Assembly: GCA_005883855.1 (NCBI GenBank)
Contig: VBAU01000219.1
Location: 1-6,128 of the forward strand
Reading direction: 5' to 3'
Length of the DNA: 6,128 nucleotides
From: Bacteroidota bacterium
Lineage (GTDB): Bacteria; Bacteroidota; Bacteroidia; Chitinophagales; Chitinophagaceae
Shown here: positions 1 to 6,128 of the stretch, piece after piece
Layout: every line of letters begins with the position of its first letter
How positions within the stretch are numbered: the first letter of the stretch is position 1
Made by a program: the position numbers and the translations under genes
Notes under the pieces: model-generated
Seen by the model: the letters and a program-made list of their open reading frames with translations, nothing else
Told to the model about the DNA's origin: nothing
The model's database searches: none

Positions 1-1
1 A

Positions 2-1012
2 ATAGGCGCCGCGTTGAATGCAGATCAAATACTCCAAAAAGAACCTAATGCCAAAGTGCTGGTGCCGGAGCAATTTGATGCTATCACTCCCGAAAACATT
101 ATGAAAGCAGAAGTAATCCACCCCGAATGGAATAGGTACAATTTCGAGCTCGCCGATTCGATTGTTGCGTATGGCAAAGAGCACCACATGATTGTGAACG
201 GGCACACTCTTATCTGGCACAACCAGTTGCCTGCATTTGTTCGGGGAATGAAAAACGCAGATTCTGTTCACCAGTATTTCGTGAATCACATTACCACGGT
301 TGCAAGCCGGTACGATGGAAAGGTTTACTCCTGGGATGTGGTCAATGAAGCCTTAAATGAGGATGGCACCATGCGAAAAACTATTTTCCTCGAAAACTTG
401 GGAGACGATTATGTATTGGAAGCATTTCGTCTCGCACAAAGAGCGGCTCCGCACACGAAACTTTATTACAACGATTACAACATTGAACAACCAAAAAAGA
501 GAGCAGGAGCCATTGCATTGATCAAAAAGATACAGGCCGCTGGTGTTCGCATTGATGGAGTGGGAATCCAGGGACACTGGAGAGCTTACAATGTGCCGCT
601 TGCGGATATTGAAGAGAGCATAAAGGACTTTTCCGCATTGGGCATTGAGGTCATGTTTACTGAAGTTGATCTGGGCGTCTTACCAAGCCCGGGAGAAGTA
701 GCAGGCGCCGACGTTAATCAAACCGCGGAGTATAATGCAAAAATGAATCCCTATGTAAGCGGGTTACCTGATTCAATGGTTCAAAAACAAACAATAAGTT
801 ATGAAGCCTTGTTTCGTTTGTTTGAAAAATACAAAGACAAGATCAGTCGAGTTACTTTCTGGGGTGTTAATGATGGACAATCATGGCTGAACAATTGGCC
901 CATTCGCGGAAGGACCAATTATCCATTGTTATTCGACAGACAATTCAAACCCAAACCCGCTTTTTATAAAGTGATTGAAACAAAAACAAAGGCTGAGCAA
1001 AAAGCATTTTAA
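2..1012 (+). CDS. GH10 endo-1,4-beta-xylanase, 5' end outside the window
   Basis: Retaining glycoside hydrolase of family GH10, expected to cut internal beta-1,4 links in xylan. The frame is open from base 2. The residues IGAALN at 2-19 match the conserved beta-1 region of GH10, so the TTG at 14 is an internal leucine and not a start; the true start and any signal peptide lie upstream. Counting from that TTG, visible signatures are TPENIMK (25-31), GHTLIWHNQ (63-71), the acid/base motif WDVVNEAL with Glu112 (bases 347-349), a GIQGHW motif, and the nucleophile motif FTEVDLG with Glu217 (bases 662-664). RVTFWGVNDGQSWLNNWP followed by YPLLFD closes the barrel. The gene ends soon after, so no C-terminal carbohydrate-binding module or sorting domain follows. 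It ends in TAA and lies 30 nt upstream of the transporter, which suggests one transcript. Family call is firm; xylan as substrate is the family norm. Confidence 0.95.
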   Translation: MGAALNADQILQKEPNAKVLVPEQFDAITPENIMKAEVIHPEWNRYNFELADSIVAYGKEHHMIVNGHTLIWHNQLPAFVRGMKNADSVHQYFVNHITTVASRYDGKVYSWDVVNEALNEDGTMRKTIFLENLGDDYVLEAFRLAQRAAPHTKLYYNDYNIEQPKKRAGAIALIKKIQAAGVRIDGVGIQGHWRAYNVPLADIEESIKDFSALGIEVMFTEVDLGVLPSPGEVAGADVNQTAEYNAKMNPYVSGLPDSMVQKQTISYEALFRLFEKYKDKISRVTFWGVNDGQSWLNNWPIRGRTNYPLLFDRQFKPKPAFYKVIETKTKAEQKAF

Positions 1013-1042
1013 ATTATTTATGACATTTAAACAAGTGGATAG

Positions 1043-2521
1043 ATGAACATAGCCTACCAAAAATTATCTGTTGTTGAGAAAATTGGCTACAGCCTGGGCG
1101 ACCTGGCTGCGAATCTTATCTTCCAAACGTTGGTGACATTTCTTGCATTTTTTTACACTGACGTTTATAGAATTCCCGCCGGCACAGCCAGTTTCATAAT
1201 CACATTTTTTGGCTTTGTTGGCGCATTCTTTAATCTTGTCATGGGTGCCATCGCAGACCGCACGAATACACGTTGGGGAAAATATCGTCCGTGGGTTTTG
1301 TGGACAGCAATTCCTTTCGGTGTAATTTCTCTATTAGCATTCACTACGCCAAACTTCAGCGAAACAGGAAAAGTAATTTATGCAGCGGTTACTTATTTCT
1401 TGTTGATCATAATTTATTCCGCTAACAATCTTCCCTACTCTGCCTTGAGCGGTGTGCTCACAGGTGATATGAAAGAAAGAAACAGTCTTTCATCTTTTCG
1501 TTTTGTCTCTGTGATGGTAGCTCAGTTCATCATCCAGGTACTGCTGCGACCCATGGCCTTATCAATCGGTCATGGCAACGAGCAAAAAGGTTTCGAGAAA
1601 GTCATGTTCTTGTTTGCTATAGTGGGTGTCATCTGTTTTATCATCACTTTTCTTACAACGAGAGAGCGAATTGTTCCTCCCAAAGAACAAAAAAATCCAG
1701 TCAGGCAGGACCTGGGTGACCTGGTAAAAAACAAGCCATGGATAATCATGCTGGTACTTACCATTCTTGTATTTATCACACTCGCGTTAAAAGGCGGCAT
1801 GTACGTTTATTATTTCAAGTACTTCCTCAATCAAAATACGCAGGCATCCTTTCTCGAAAATATTGGGTTCAATAAATTTATTGTCGGGTTAAACAAAATG
1901 ATCACAGGCATGGGTCTTGGTGAATTTGAATGGCCGAAGGATACCTATACGTCGGCGAACAGTCTTTTTAATGCAGGCGGAATTATTTTCATGATTGTTG
2001 GCATCATGTTTTCAAAGCCGCTTGCCGACCGGTATGGAAAAAGAAATATTTTCGGACTATTCCTGTTCCTGTCTGCCGTATGCCTGGTCATGTTCAATTT
2101 CTATTCTCCTGACGCAATCACTGCAGTATTCATCACCCAAATATTGCACGGCTTTTTCTACGGTGTAACCATTCCATTGCTTTGGGCAATGATTGCTGAT
2201 GTGGCGGATTACAGCGAATGGAAAAACAATCGCAGGGCAACAGCGATCATTTTCTCCGCGATGATACTCGGTTTAAAGATCGGTCTTAGCCTGGGTGGTG
2301 GGTTAGGCGCCTTCATCTTAAGCCGGTATGGATATGTGGCAGATGCGGCACAACAAACGCCCGGCGCAATTAACGGGATCAAAATGTGTGTCAGCGTTTA
2401 TCCTGGTTTGATCTTTATCATAGGCTCAGCATTATTGTTTTGGTATGCCATCAATAAACAAATGGAAGTAACAATTGAAACGGATCTGAAAGCAAGAAGA
2501 AGTAAGAGTTTGGTTGCGTGA
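1043..2521 (+). CDS. GPH-family (MelB/XynP-like) oligosaccharide symporter
   Basis: Inner-membrane major-facilitator protein of the glycoside-pentoside-hexuronide:cation symporter family, 492 aa, close to the usual length, with about twelve hydrophobic segments. The family signature DRTNTRWGKYRPW lies at residues 72-84 (helix II/III loop). NNLPYSAL around 128-135 corresponds to MelB helix IV, and ADVADYSEW in the C-terminal half is another GPH hallmark. The start is fixed by an in-frame TAG immediately before it (1040-1042). Beside a GH10 and a GH43 the likely cargo is xylo- or arabinoxylo-oligosaccharides, but substrate is inferred from context only. By eye alignment, the MelB cation-site aspartates of helix II (D55, D59) are Gly60 and Asn64 here, and D19 and D124 are Asn24 and Asn129. 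A soluble-looking stretch of about 45 residues (262-306) separates helices VII and VIII, longer than in MelB. Confidence 0.93.
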   Translation: MNIAYQKLSVVEKIGYSLGDLAANLIFQTLVTFLAFFYTDVYRIPAGTASFIITFFGFVGAFFNLVMGAIADRTNTRWGKYRPWVLWTAIPFGVISLLAFTTPNFSETGKVIYAAVTYFLLIIIYSANNLPYSALSGVLTGDMKERNSLSSFRFVSVMVAQFIIQVLLRPMALSIGHGNEQKGFEKVMFLFAIVGVICFIITFLTTRERIVPPKEQKNPVRQDLGDLVKNKPWIIMLVLTILVFITLALKGGMYVYYFKYFLNQNTQASFLENIGFNKFIVGLNKMITGMGLGEFEWPKDTYTSANSLFNAGGIIFMIVGIMFSKPLADRYGKRNIFGLFLFLSAVCLVMFNFYSPDAITAVFITQILHGFFYGVTIPLLWAMIADVADYSEWKNNRRATAIIFSAMILGLKIGLSLGGGLGAFILSRYGYVADAAQQTPGAINGIKMCVSVYPGLIFIIGSALLFWYAINKQMEVTIETDLKARRSKSLVA

Positions 2522-2523
2522 AT

Positions 2524-2590
2524 ATTTAAACCATTAAGGAGTTAAGATCATTTAGACTTAACTTCCTTAATGTCTTTAATGGTTTTAAAT
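2524..2590. repeat. Imperfect 67-bp palindrome between transporter and GH43
   Basis: ATTTAAACCATTAA (2524-2537) faces TTAATGGTTTTAAAT (2576-2590), complementary apart from one bulged T. GTTAAG (2541-2546) faces CTTAAC (2557-2562) across a 10-nt loop. The right arm carries a near-duplicate, TCCTTAATG then TCTTTAATG (2564-2581). The left-arm segment CATTAAGGA (2532-2540) can pair perfectly with the first copy instead, so two pairing registers compete. It fills most of the 76-nt gap and stops 7 nt before the GH43 ATG. There is no T-run after the stem on the + strand, so it is not a typical intrinsic terminator. AT-rich TTAATG-type palindromes are, from memory, common between Bacteroidota genes. 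It could be an mRNA-stabilising or attenuating hairpin or a dispersed repeat. Confidence 0.7.
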
Positions 2591-2597
2591 TAAAAAA

Positions 2598-3635
2598 ATG
2601 CCCGAGGATAGTATTGCTCATACTGACTTTGGTGAGTTAAATAGGAAAGCCATATCACAGCCTTTGGTCAAACACATTTATACGGCTGATCCATCGGCAC
2701 ATGTTTTTAATGAAAAGATCTATATCTATCCATCACACGACATAGAGACGGGAGTTCCATTTGATGACTTGGGAAGTCATTTTGCAATGGAAGATTATCA
2801 TGTTATGTCATTGGATAGTGTTGGCGCAATAGTAACAGATCATGGAGTGGCGTTACACATCAACGATGTGCCGTGGGCCGAGCGACAAATGTGGGCGCCC
2901 GATGCGGCTTACAAAAGCGGGAAATATTATTTCTATTTTCCTGCAAAACGACCTGATGGGATTTTTCAAATAGGCGTAGCGATTGGCGACTCACCTGCCG
3001 GGCCATTTATTGCGGAGCCCAATCCGATTGAAGGGAGCTATTCGATTGATCCTGCCGTTTTTTGTGATGATGATGGCAAGTGCTATATGTACTTTGGCGG
3101 CCTATGGGGCGGTCAATTGCAGTCCTACAGAAATAATAAATACAAAAAGGATTATGCAGAGCCACTTCCTCATGAACCTGCTATTGGTCCGCGAATAGCT
3201 ATGCTTACCAATGATATGAAACAGTTTGCGGAGCCAGCAAAAGAAGTGAGTATCCTGGATGAGCAAGGCAGACCGTTGTTAGCTGGCGATAACAAAAGAA
3301 GATTTTTTGAGGCATCGTGGATGCACACGTACAAAGGCAAATATTATTTCTCTTATTCCACAGGCGATACACATTTGATTTGTTACGCCGTTGGGGATGA
3401 TCCGTACGGACCGTTCACCTATAAAGGTGTTGTATTGAATCCTGTTGTAGGCTGGACGAATCACCATTCGATCCTCGAAGTAGGACAAAAATGGTATTTG
3501 TTTTATCACGACTCAAGCTTGTCAAAAGGTGTAACACATCTCAGGTGCGTAAAAGTTACAGAGCTGAGATATAATGACGACGGAAGCATTCGAACAATCA
3601 GCGCGTATAACAATCAACAATCAATGTCTTTATGA
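2598..3635 (+). CDS. GH43 beta-xylosidase / alpha-L-arabinofuranosidase, cytoplasmic
   Basis: Inverting glycoside hydrolase of family GH43 (five-bladed beta-propeller), 345 aa and single-domain. The catalytic triad is visible: general base Asp31 in YTADPSAHVF, pKa-modulating Asp151 in YSIDPAVF (bases 3048-3050), and general acid Glu238 in RRFFEASWMH (bases 3309-3311). WAPDAAYKSGKYYFYFPAK, YMYFGG, YYFSYSTGDTH and NHHSI are typical blade motifs of this subgroup. The start is well bounded: an in-frame TAA lies at 2586-2588 and the next in-frame Met is residue 64. The N-terminus (MPEDSIAHTD) has no hydrophobic segment, so the enzyme should be cytoplasmic and act on oligosaccharides brought in by the preceding symporter. 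The final ATGA overlaps the GH51 start, suggesting translational coupling. Whether it prefers xylose or arabinose cannot be decided from sequence, since GH43 contains both activities. Confidence 0.93.
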   Translation: MPEDSIAHTDFGELNRKAISQPLVKHIYTADPSAHVFNEKIYIYPSHDIETGVPFDDLGSHFAMEDYHVMSLDSVGAIVTDHGVALHINDVPWAERQMWAPDAAYKSGKYYFYFPAKRPDGIFQIGVAIGDSPAGPFIAEPNPIEGSYSIDPAVFCDDDGKCYMYFGGLWGGQLQSYRNNKYKKDYAEPLPHEPAIGPRIAMLTNDMKQFAEPAKEVSILDEQGRPLLAGDNKRRFFEASWMHTYKGKYYFSYSTGDTHLICYAVGDDPYGPFTYKGVVLNPVVGWTNHHSILEVGQKWYLFYHDSSLSKGVTHLRCVKVTELRYNDDGSIRTISAYNNQQSMSL

Positions 3636-5170
3636 AAAAGATCTTTTTTGTAACTGCAATTCTCTATTCTCTCCAATGTTCAGCGCAAAATAAAATCATA
3701 TTGCACGCGGACAGAGCGAAGGACACTATCAGCAGAAATATTTACGGGCATTTCGCTGAGCACCTTGGTCACGGAATTTATGGCGGTTTTTATGTGGGAG
3801 ATGACAACAAAAAAATTCCTAACAAAGATGGTGTTCGCCTTGACGTGATCAATGCGCTGAAGAAATTGAAGATACCTGTACTCCGATGGCCCGGCGGATG
3901 TTTTGCTGACACTTATCATTGGAAAGATGGAGTGGGTCCAAAGGACAAGAGGCCATCGATGTTGAATGTATGGTGGGGAAATGTAAAAGAGGATAACAGT
4001 TTTGGCACAAATGAGTTCCTGAACATGTGCGAGGAGTTGAATACAGAGCCTTATGTCTCCGTGAACGTTGGCAGTGGCACTGTGCAGGATGTGGCCGATT
4101 GGGTAAAGTACGTGGATCATAAGGAAGGCACAAGTCCAATGACGGACCTTCGCGAAAAAAATGGAAGAACAAAGCCCTGGCATGTTAAATACTGGGGGAT
4201 TGGAAACGAAGCCTGGGGTTGTGGCGGGAATATGACCGCAGAATATTATGCAAATGTGTACAGGCAATATGCCACCTTCATGACCAACTGGAATAATACG
4301 GACCGGATATTTCGCATAGCATCCGGTTCGGGCGGCAACGATTATCACTGGACAGAGGTGTTGATGCGCGATATTCCGCTAAATATGCTAGAAGGTGTGG
4401 CCCTTCACCACTACTCTGTGATTGATTGGAGCAAAAAGGGATCTGCAACAAACTTTTCAGAAGACTAGTATTTCAAAACAATGCAACAAGCCTCGCTGAT
4501 GGAAGAGTATGTGACAAAACATAGCGAGATCATGGACAAATATGATCCAAAGAAAAAGGTGGCCCTGGTGGTAGATGAATGGGGCGGATGGTACGATGTG
4601 GAACCGGGAACGAACGGTGCCTTCTTATACCAGCAAAATTCCATGCGCGACGCCATGATTGCCGGGCTCACCTTGAATATTTTCAACAATCATTGTGATC
4701 GCGTGAGAATGGCAAATCTTGCCCAATGCGTTAACGTGCTCCAGGCCGTGATATTGACTAACGAGGAAAAAATTCTGCTCACTCCAACGTATCATGTGAT
4801 GGAGATGTACAATGTACACCAGGATGCCCTGATGCTTCCTGTTGACGTGACAGGTAATGAATACGTGTTGGGCGATAAAAAATTGAAAGCGGTTTCTGCA
4901 TCTGCATCAAAAGATAAGAGCGGAGTCGTACATATTTCACTAGTGAATATTGACGCAAACAAAGGGCAAGACGTAAGCATCGATCTTGGCAGCCTTGCTG
5001 TAAAATCAGTTACGGGAAGAATACTTCGTTCAGACAAATTACAAGACTTTAACTCGTTTGACAATCCCGATAAGATCAAACCGGCAACTTTTAATGGAGC
5101 GACAATTTCGGGCTCAACGGTCACATTAAAAATGTCCGCTTCCTCTGTTGTCGTCCTAGAACTGAAATAA
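3632..5170 (+). pseudogene. GH51 alpha-L-arabinofuranosidase interrupted by an in-frame TAG
   Basis: Retaining GH51 enzyme that releases arabinofuranose side chains from arabinoxylan or arabinan. It starts within the GH43 stop (ATGA overlap at 3632-3635). Residues 1-18 form a signal peptide (MKK, hydrophobic core, then CSA before Gln19); Cys16 lies in SLQC, a poor lipobox, so cleavage by signal peptidase I is more likely than lipidation. IYGHFAEHLG and LRWPGGCFADTYHW are GH51 barrel motifs. The acid/base is Glu193 in WGIGNEAWG (bases 4208-4210). Codon 279 is TAG. The same frame then continues without shift to TAA at 5168-5170 and carries the nucleophile Glu316 in VVDEWGGW (bases 4577-4579), YQQNSMRDA, RVRMANLAQ and the C-terminal beta-sandwich domain. 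With TAG read as an amino acid the protein is 512 aa, normal for GH51. The open pieces are 3632-4468 and about 4469-5170 (first ATG 4481). Neither holds both catalytic residues, so neither should work alone. Confidence 0.9.
4466..4468 (+). other. Premature amber codon inside the GH51 gene
   Basis: The TAG sits between GSATNFSED and YFKTMQQ, with the reading frame unchanged on both sides, so this is a base substitution and not an indel. One-base ancestors include CAG (Gln), GAG (Glu), TGG (Trp) and AAG (Lys). CAG is the easiest because it needs only a C-to-T transition. The complete genes in the window end in TAA or TGA (1012, 2521, 3635, 5170), and no other internal TAG interrupts a recognised gene. 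A recoded amber codon is therefore possible in principle but not supported by anything else here. Confidence 0.9.
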
Positions 5171-5175
5171 AATTA

Positions 5176-5191
5176 TGGAAGCAAACTTCCA
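5176..5191 (+). terminator. Small hairpin after GH51, weak terminator candidate
   Basis: TGGAAG (5176-5181) and CTTCCA (5186-5191) form a perfect 6-bp stem around a CAAA loop, starting 5 nt after the GH51 stop. What follows is AATATGG, with no T-run, so termination is doubtful. It may simply be a 3'-end hairpin. I see no clear Bacteroidota promoter (TTTG at -33 with TAnnTTTG at -7) in the rest of the 74-nt gap up to 5244. Confidence 0.3.
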
Positions 5192-5244
5192 AATATGGAT
5201 TAAATTCTAAAAACAATTATTGACTTGACCGCAAAAGAATAATT

Positions 5245-5766
5245 ATGGACAGATCAAATGTTAACCGGCGCAAGTTCCTACAATACGCAGCAACTTCTGT
5301 AACAGCAATGAGTTTGTTTCCGTCAATCACTGAAAAAACCCTGGCGTCGTCTGGACAGCCTGCGAAGACAGGAGAGACTGAAAAGCTCTATAAGCCCGAT
5401 GATCCGCGAATCAAATTTTCCGTGATCGGAATTAATCACGATCATGTTTATTCGCAAGTTGACGCGGTGATACGAGGCGGAGGGCAGCTCATCTCGCTCT
5501 ATGCAAAAGAACCAGAGCTTATAGCAAATTTTACCAAACGTTATCCGCAAGTAAAATTAGCTGCCAGCGAAAACGAAATCCTTGAAGACAAATCCATTCA
5601 ATTAATTCTGAGCGCCGCAATACCAATTGATCGTGCAGGCATAGGTATCCGTAGCATGCAACATGGTAAAGACTATATGAGTGACAAGCCCGGTATCATT
5701 TCGCTGGAACAATTGGCCGGAGTACGACGAGTGCAAAAACAGACCGGTCGCATCTATTGCGGGTGA
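5245..5766 (+). pseudogene. Tat-exported Gfo/Idh/MocA oxidoreductase, N-terminal part before the frame break
   Basis: N-terminal NAD(P)-binding half of a Gfo/Idh/MocA-family dehydrogenase. The N-terminus carries a twin-arginine signal, NRRKFLQ at residues 7-13, then a weakly hydrophobic stretch (YAATSVTAMSLF), so export to the periplasm with a bound cofactor is expected, as in Zymomonas glucose-fructose oxidoreductase. The start ATG is the first after an in-frame TGA at 5221-5223. The Rossmann turn reads VIGINHDHVYS (residues 60-70), a variant of GxGxxG. The conserved EKP motif appears as DKP at 147-149 (bases 5683-5691), with Lys148 the expected catalytic or cofactor-contacting lysine. The frame then runs through KQTGRIYCG into TGA at 5764-5766, before the substrate-binding domain, so this part alone should be inactive. 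The substrate is not known; location suggests a sugar or its derivative. Confidence 0.85.
5741..5764 (+). other. Frame break with probable small deletion in the oxidoreductase gene
   Basis: Upstream coding is in the frame of base 5245. Homologous coding resumes in the next frame at about GCGGGTGAT (A-G-D, 5759-5767). In relatives, as I recall them, GRIY is followed by roughly 14 residues containing a YSERFE-like segment before K-A-G-D/E-L-V. Those residues are missing here, so a loss of 3n+2 bases (for example 41 or 44) explains both the frame and the gap better than a one-base insertion. Confidence 0.65.
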
Positions 5767-6128
5767 TCTTGTGCAACAAGGTGCGATTGGCAACGTAATT
5801 CAAACGATTGGCCTGGGGCCGCATCGCATGAACACAGCGATTCGGCCCTCGTGGTTTTTCGATCGCAAGTATTTTGGTGGCATCATTACCGACATCGGCT
5901 CGCATCAATTTGACCAGTTTTTGTTTTTTACAAACTCTGATCAAGCCGAAATTGTATCATCACAAATAGGAAATGTAGCACATCCGCAATATCCCAATTT
6001 TGAAGATTTCGGTGATGTAATGTTGCGTGGCAACGGAGGTGCGGGCTATATTCGAGTGGATTGGTTCACACCCGATGGTCTTAAAACCTGGGGCGACGGC
6101 AGGCTCACTATTCTTGGCACGGAAGGAT
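5762..6128 (+). pseudogene. Gfo/Idh/MocA oxidoreductase, C-terminal domain in shifted frame, runs off the window
   Basis: Continuation of the preceding oxidoreductase, offset by one base, with 122 codons visible and no stop before the window end. It has no start codon near its beginning, so it is a remnant of the same gene and not a new gene. Clear family motifs are GDLVQQGAIGNVIQ at the start, GLGPHRMN, RPSWFFD, and GGIITDIGSHQFDQ (5876-5917), whose Asp (5891-5893) and His (5903-5905) are the conserved D..H pair of the substrate-binding domain. FEDFGDVML, GYIRVDWFTPDGL and GDGRLTILGTEG follow, from the large beta-sheet of this domain. Motif preservation downstream of the break means the lesion is recent or artefactual. 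The C-terminus lies outside the window. Confidence 0.85.

Noticed and set aside
14..16. TTG as a start codon for the GH10 gene
   Set aside because: The same frame is open upstream to base 2 and encodes IGAA before this leucine, a conserved GH10 internal motif, so the gene is cut by the window edge.
1020..1046. Mini reading frame MTFKQVDR whose TGA overlaps the transporter ATG
   Set aside because: Only eight codons in an AT-rich gap, with no ribosome-binding signal and no comparative support; it could be a coupling leader but chance is more likely.
2522..2597. Intrinsic terminator between transporter and GH43
   Set aside because: The palindrome is AT-rich and is not followed by a T-run on the + strand, so it is recorded as a repeat of unknown role instead.
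3680..4348. Long minus-strand open frame of 222 codons opposite GH51
   Set aside because: It lies wholly antisense to well-matched GH51 motifs, shows no recognisable family features and looks like a codon-usage shadow.
4481..5170. Independent gene starting at ATG 4481
   Set aside because: It is the same frame as the upstream GH51 part, separated by only the TAG and four sense codons, and begins in the middle of the GH51 barrel with no acid/base residue.
5731..5766. Programmed +1 frameshift at GGG TGA in the oxidoreductase gene
   Set aside because: A +1 slip at this stop would join the frames, but the product would still lack the roughly 14-residue linker seen in relatives. There is no known programmed frameshifting in this family, so a deletion is simpler.

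Overview
The window reads as part of an arabinoxylan-degradation gene cluster from a Bacteroidota bacterium, probably from the Chitinophaga/Pedobacter/Cytophaga part of the phylum. This is inferred from the protein families, the A/T-rich start regions without clear Shine-Dalgarno sequences, the AT-rich inverted repeat between genes, and a Tat-exported Gfo/Idh/MocA oxidoreductase of a type common there. All genes lie on the + strand. No taxonomic marker gene is present, so the assignment is tentative.

Layout: (1) 2-1012, a GH10 endo-xylanase whose 5' end lies outside the window; (2) 1043-2521, a GPH-family (MelB/XynP-like) sugar symporter; (3) 2522-2597, an intergenic gap filled by an imperfect 67-bp palindrome; (4) 2598-3635, a GH43 beta-xylosidase/alpha-arabinofuranosidase without a signal peptide; (5) 3632-5170, a secreted-type GH51 alpha-L-arabinofuranosidase that overlaps the GH43 by ATGA and is interrupted by one in-frame TAG at 4466-4468; (6) 5245-6128, a Tat-signal Gfo/Idh/MocA oxidoreductase that changes reading frame near 5755-5764, appears to have lost about 14 residues there, and runs off the right edge.

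Together the genes fit a simple pathway. The xylanase cuts xylan to oligosaccharides, GH51 removes arabinose side chains outside the cytoplasm, the GPH symporter imports the (arabino)xylo-oligosaccharides, and the cytoplasmic GH43 finishes them to pentoses. The oxidoreductase probably acts on a sugar or sugar derivative in the periplasm; its substrate cannot be read from the sequence. No SusC/SusD pair, regulator, RNA gene, mobile element or CRISPR array is visible.

The most notable observation is that the last two genes each carry one disabling lesion (a nonsense codon, then a deletion/frameshift) while the flanking coding sequence remains well conserved. This suggests either recent decay of the 3' end of the locus or sequence/assembly errors. 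I see no convincing evidence of a wholly new biological system. The rest is a recognisable carbohydrate-utilisation locus.
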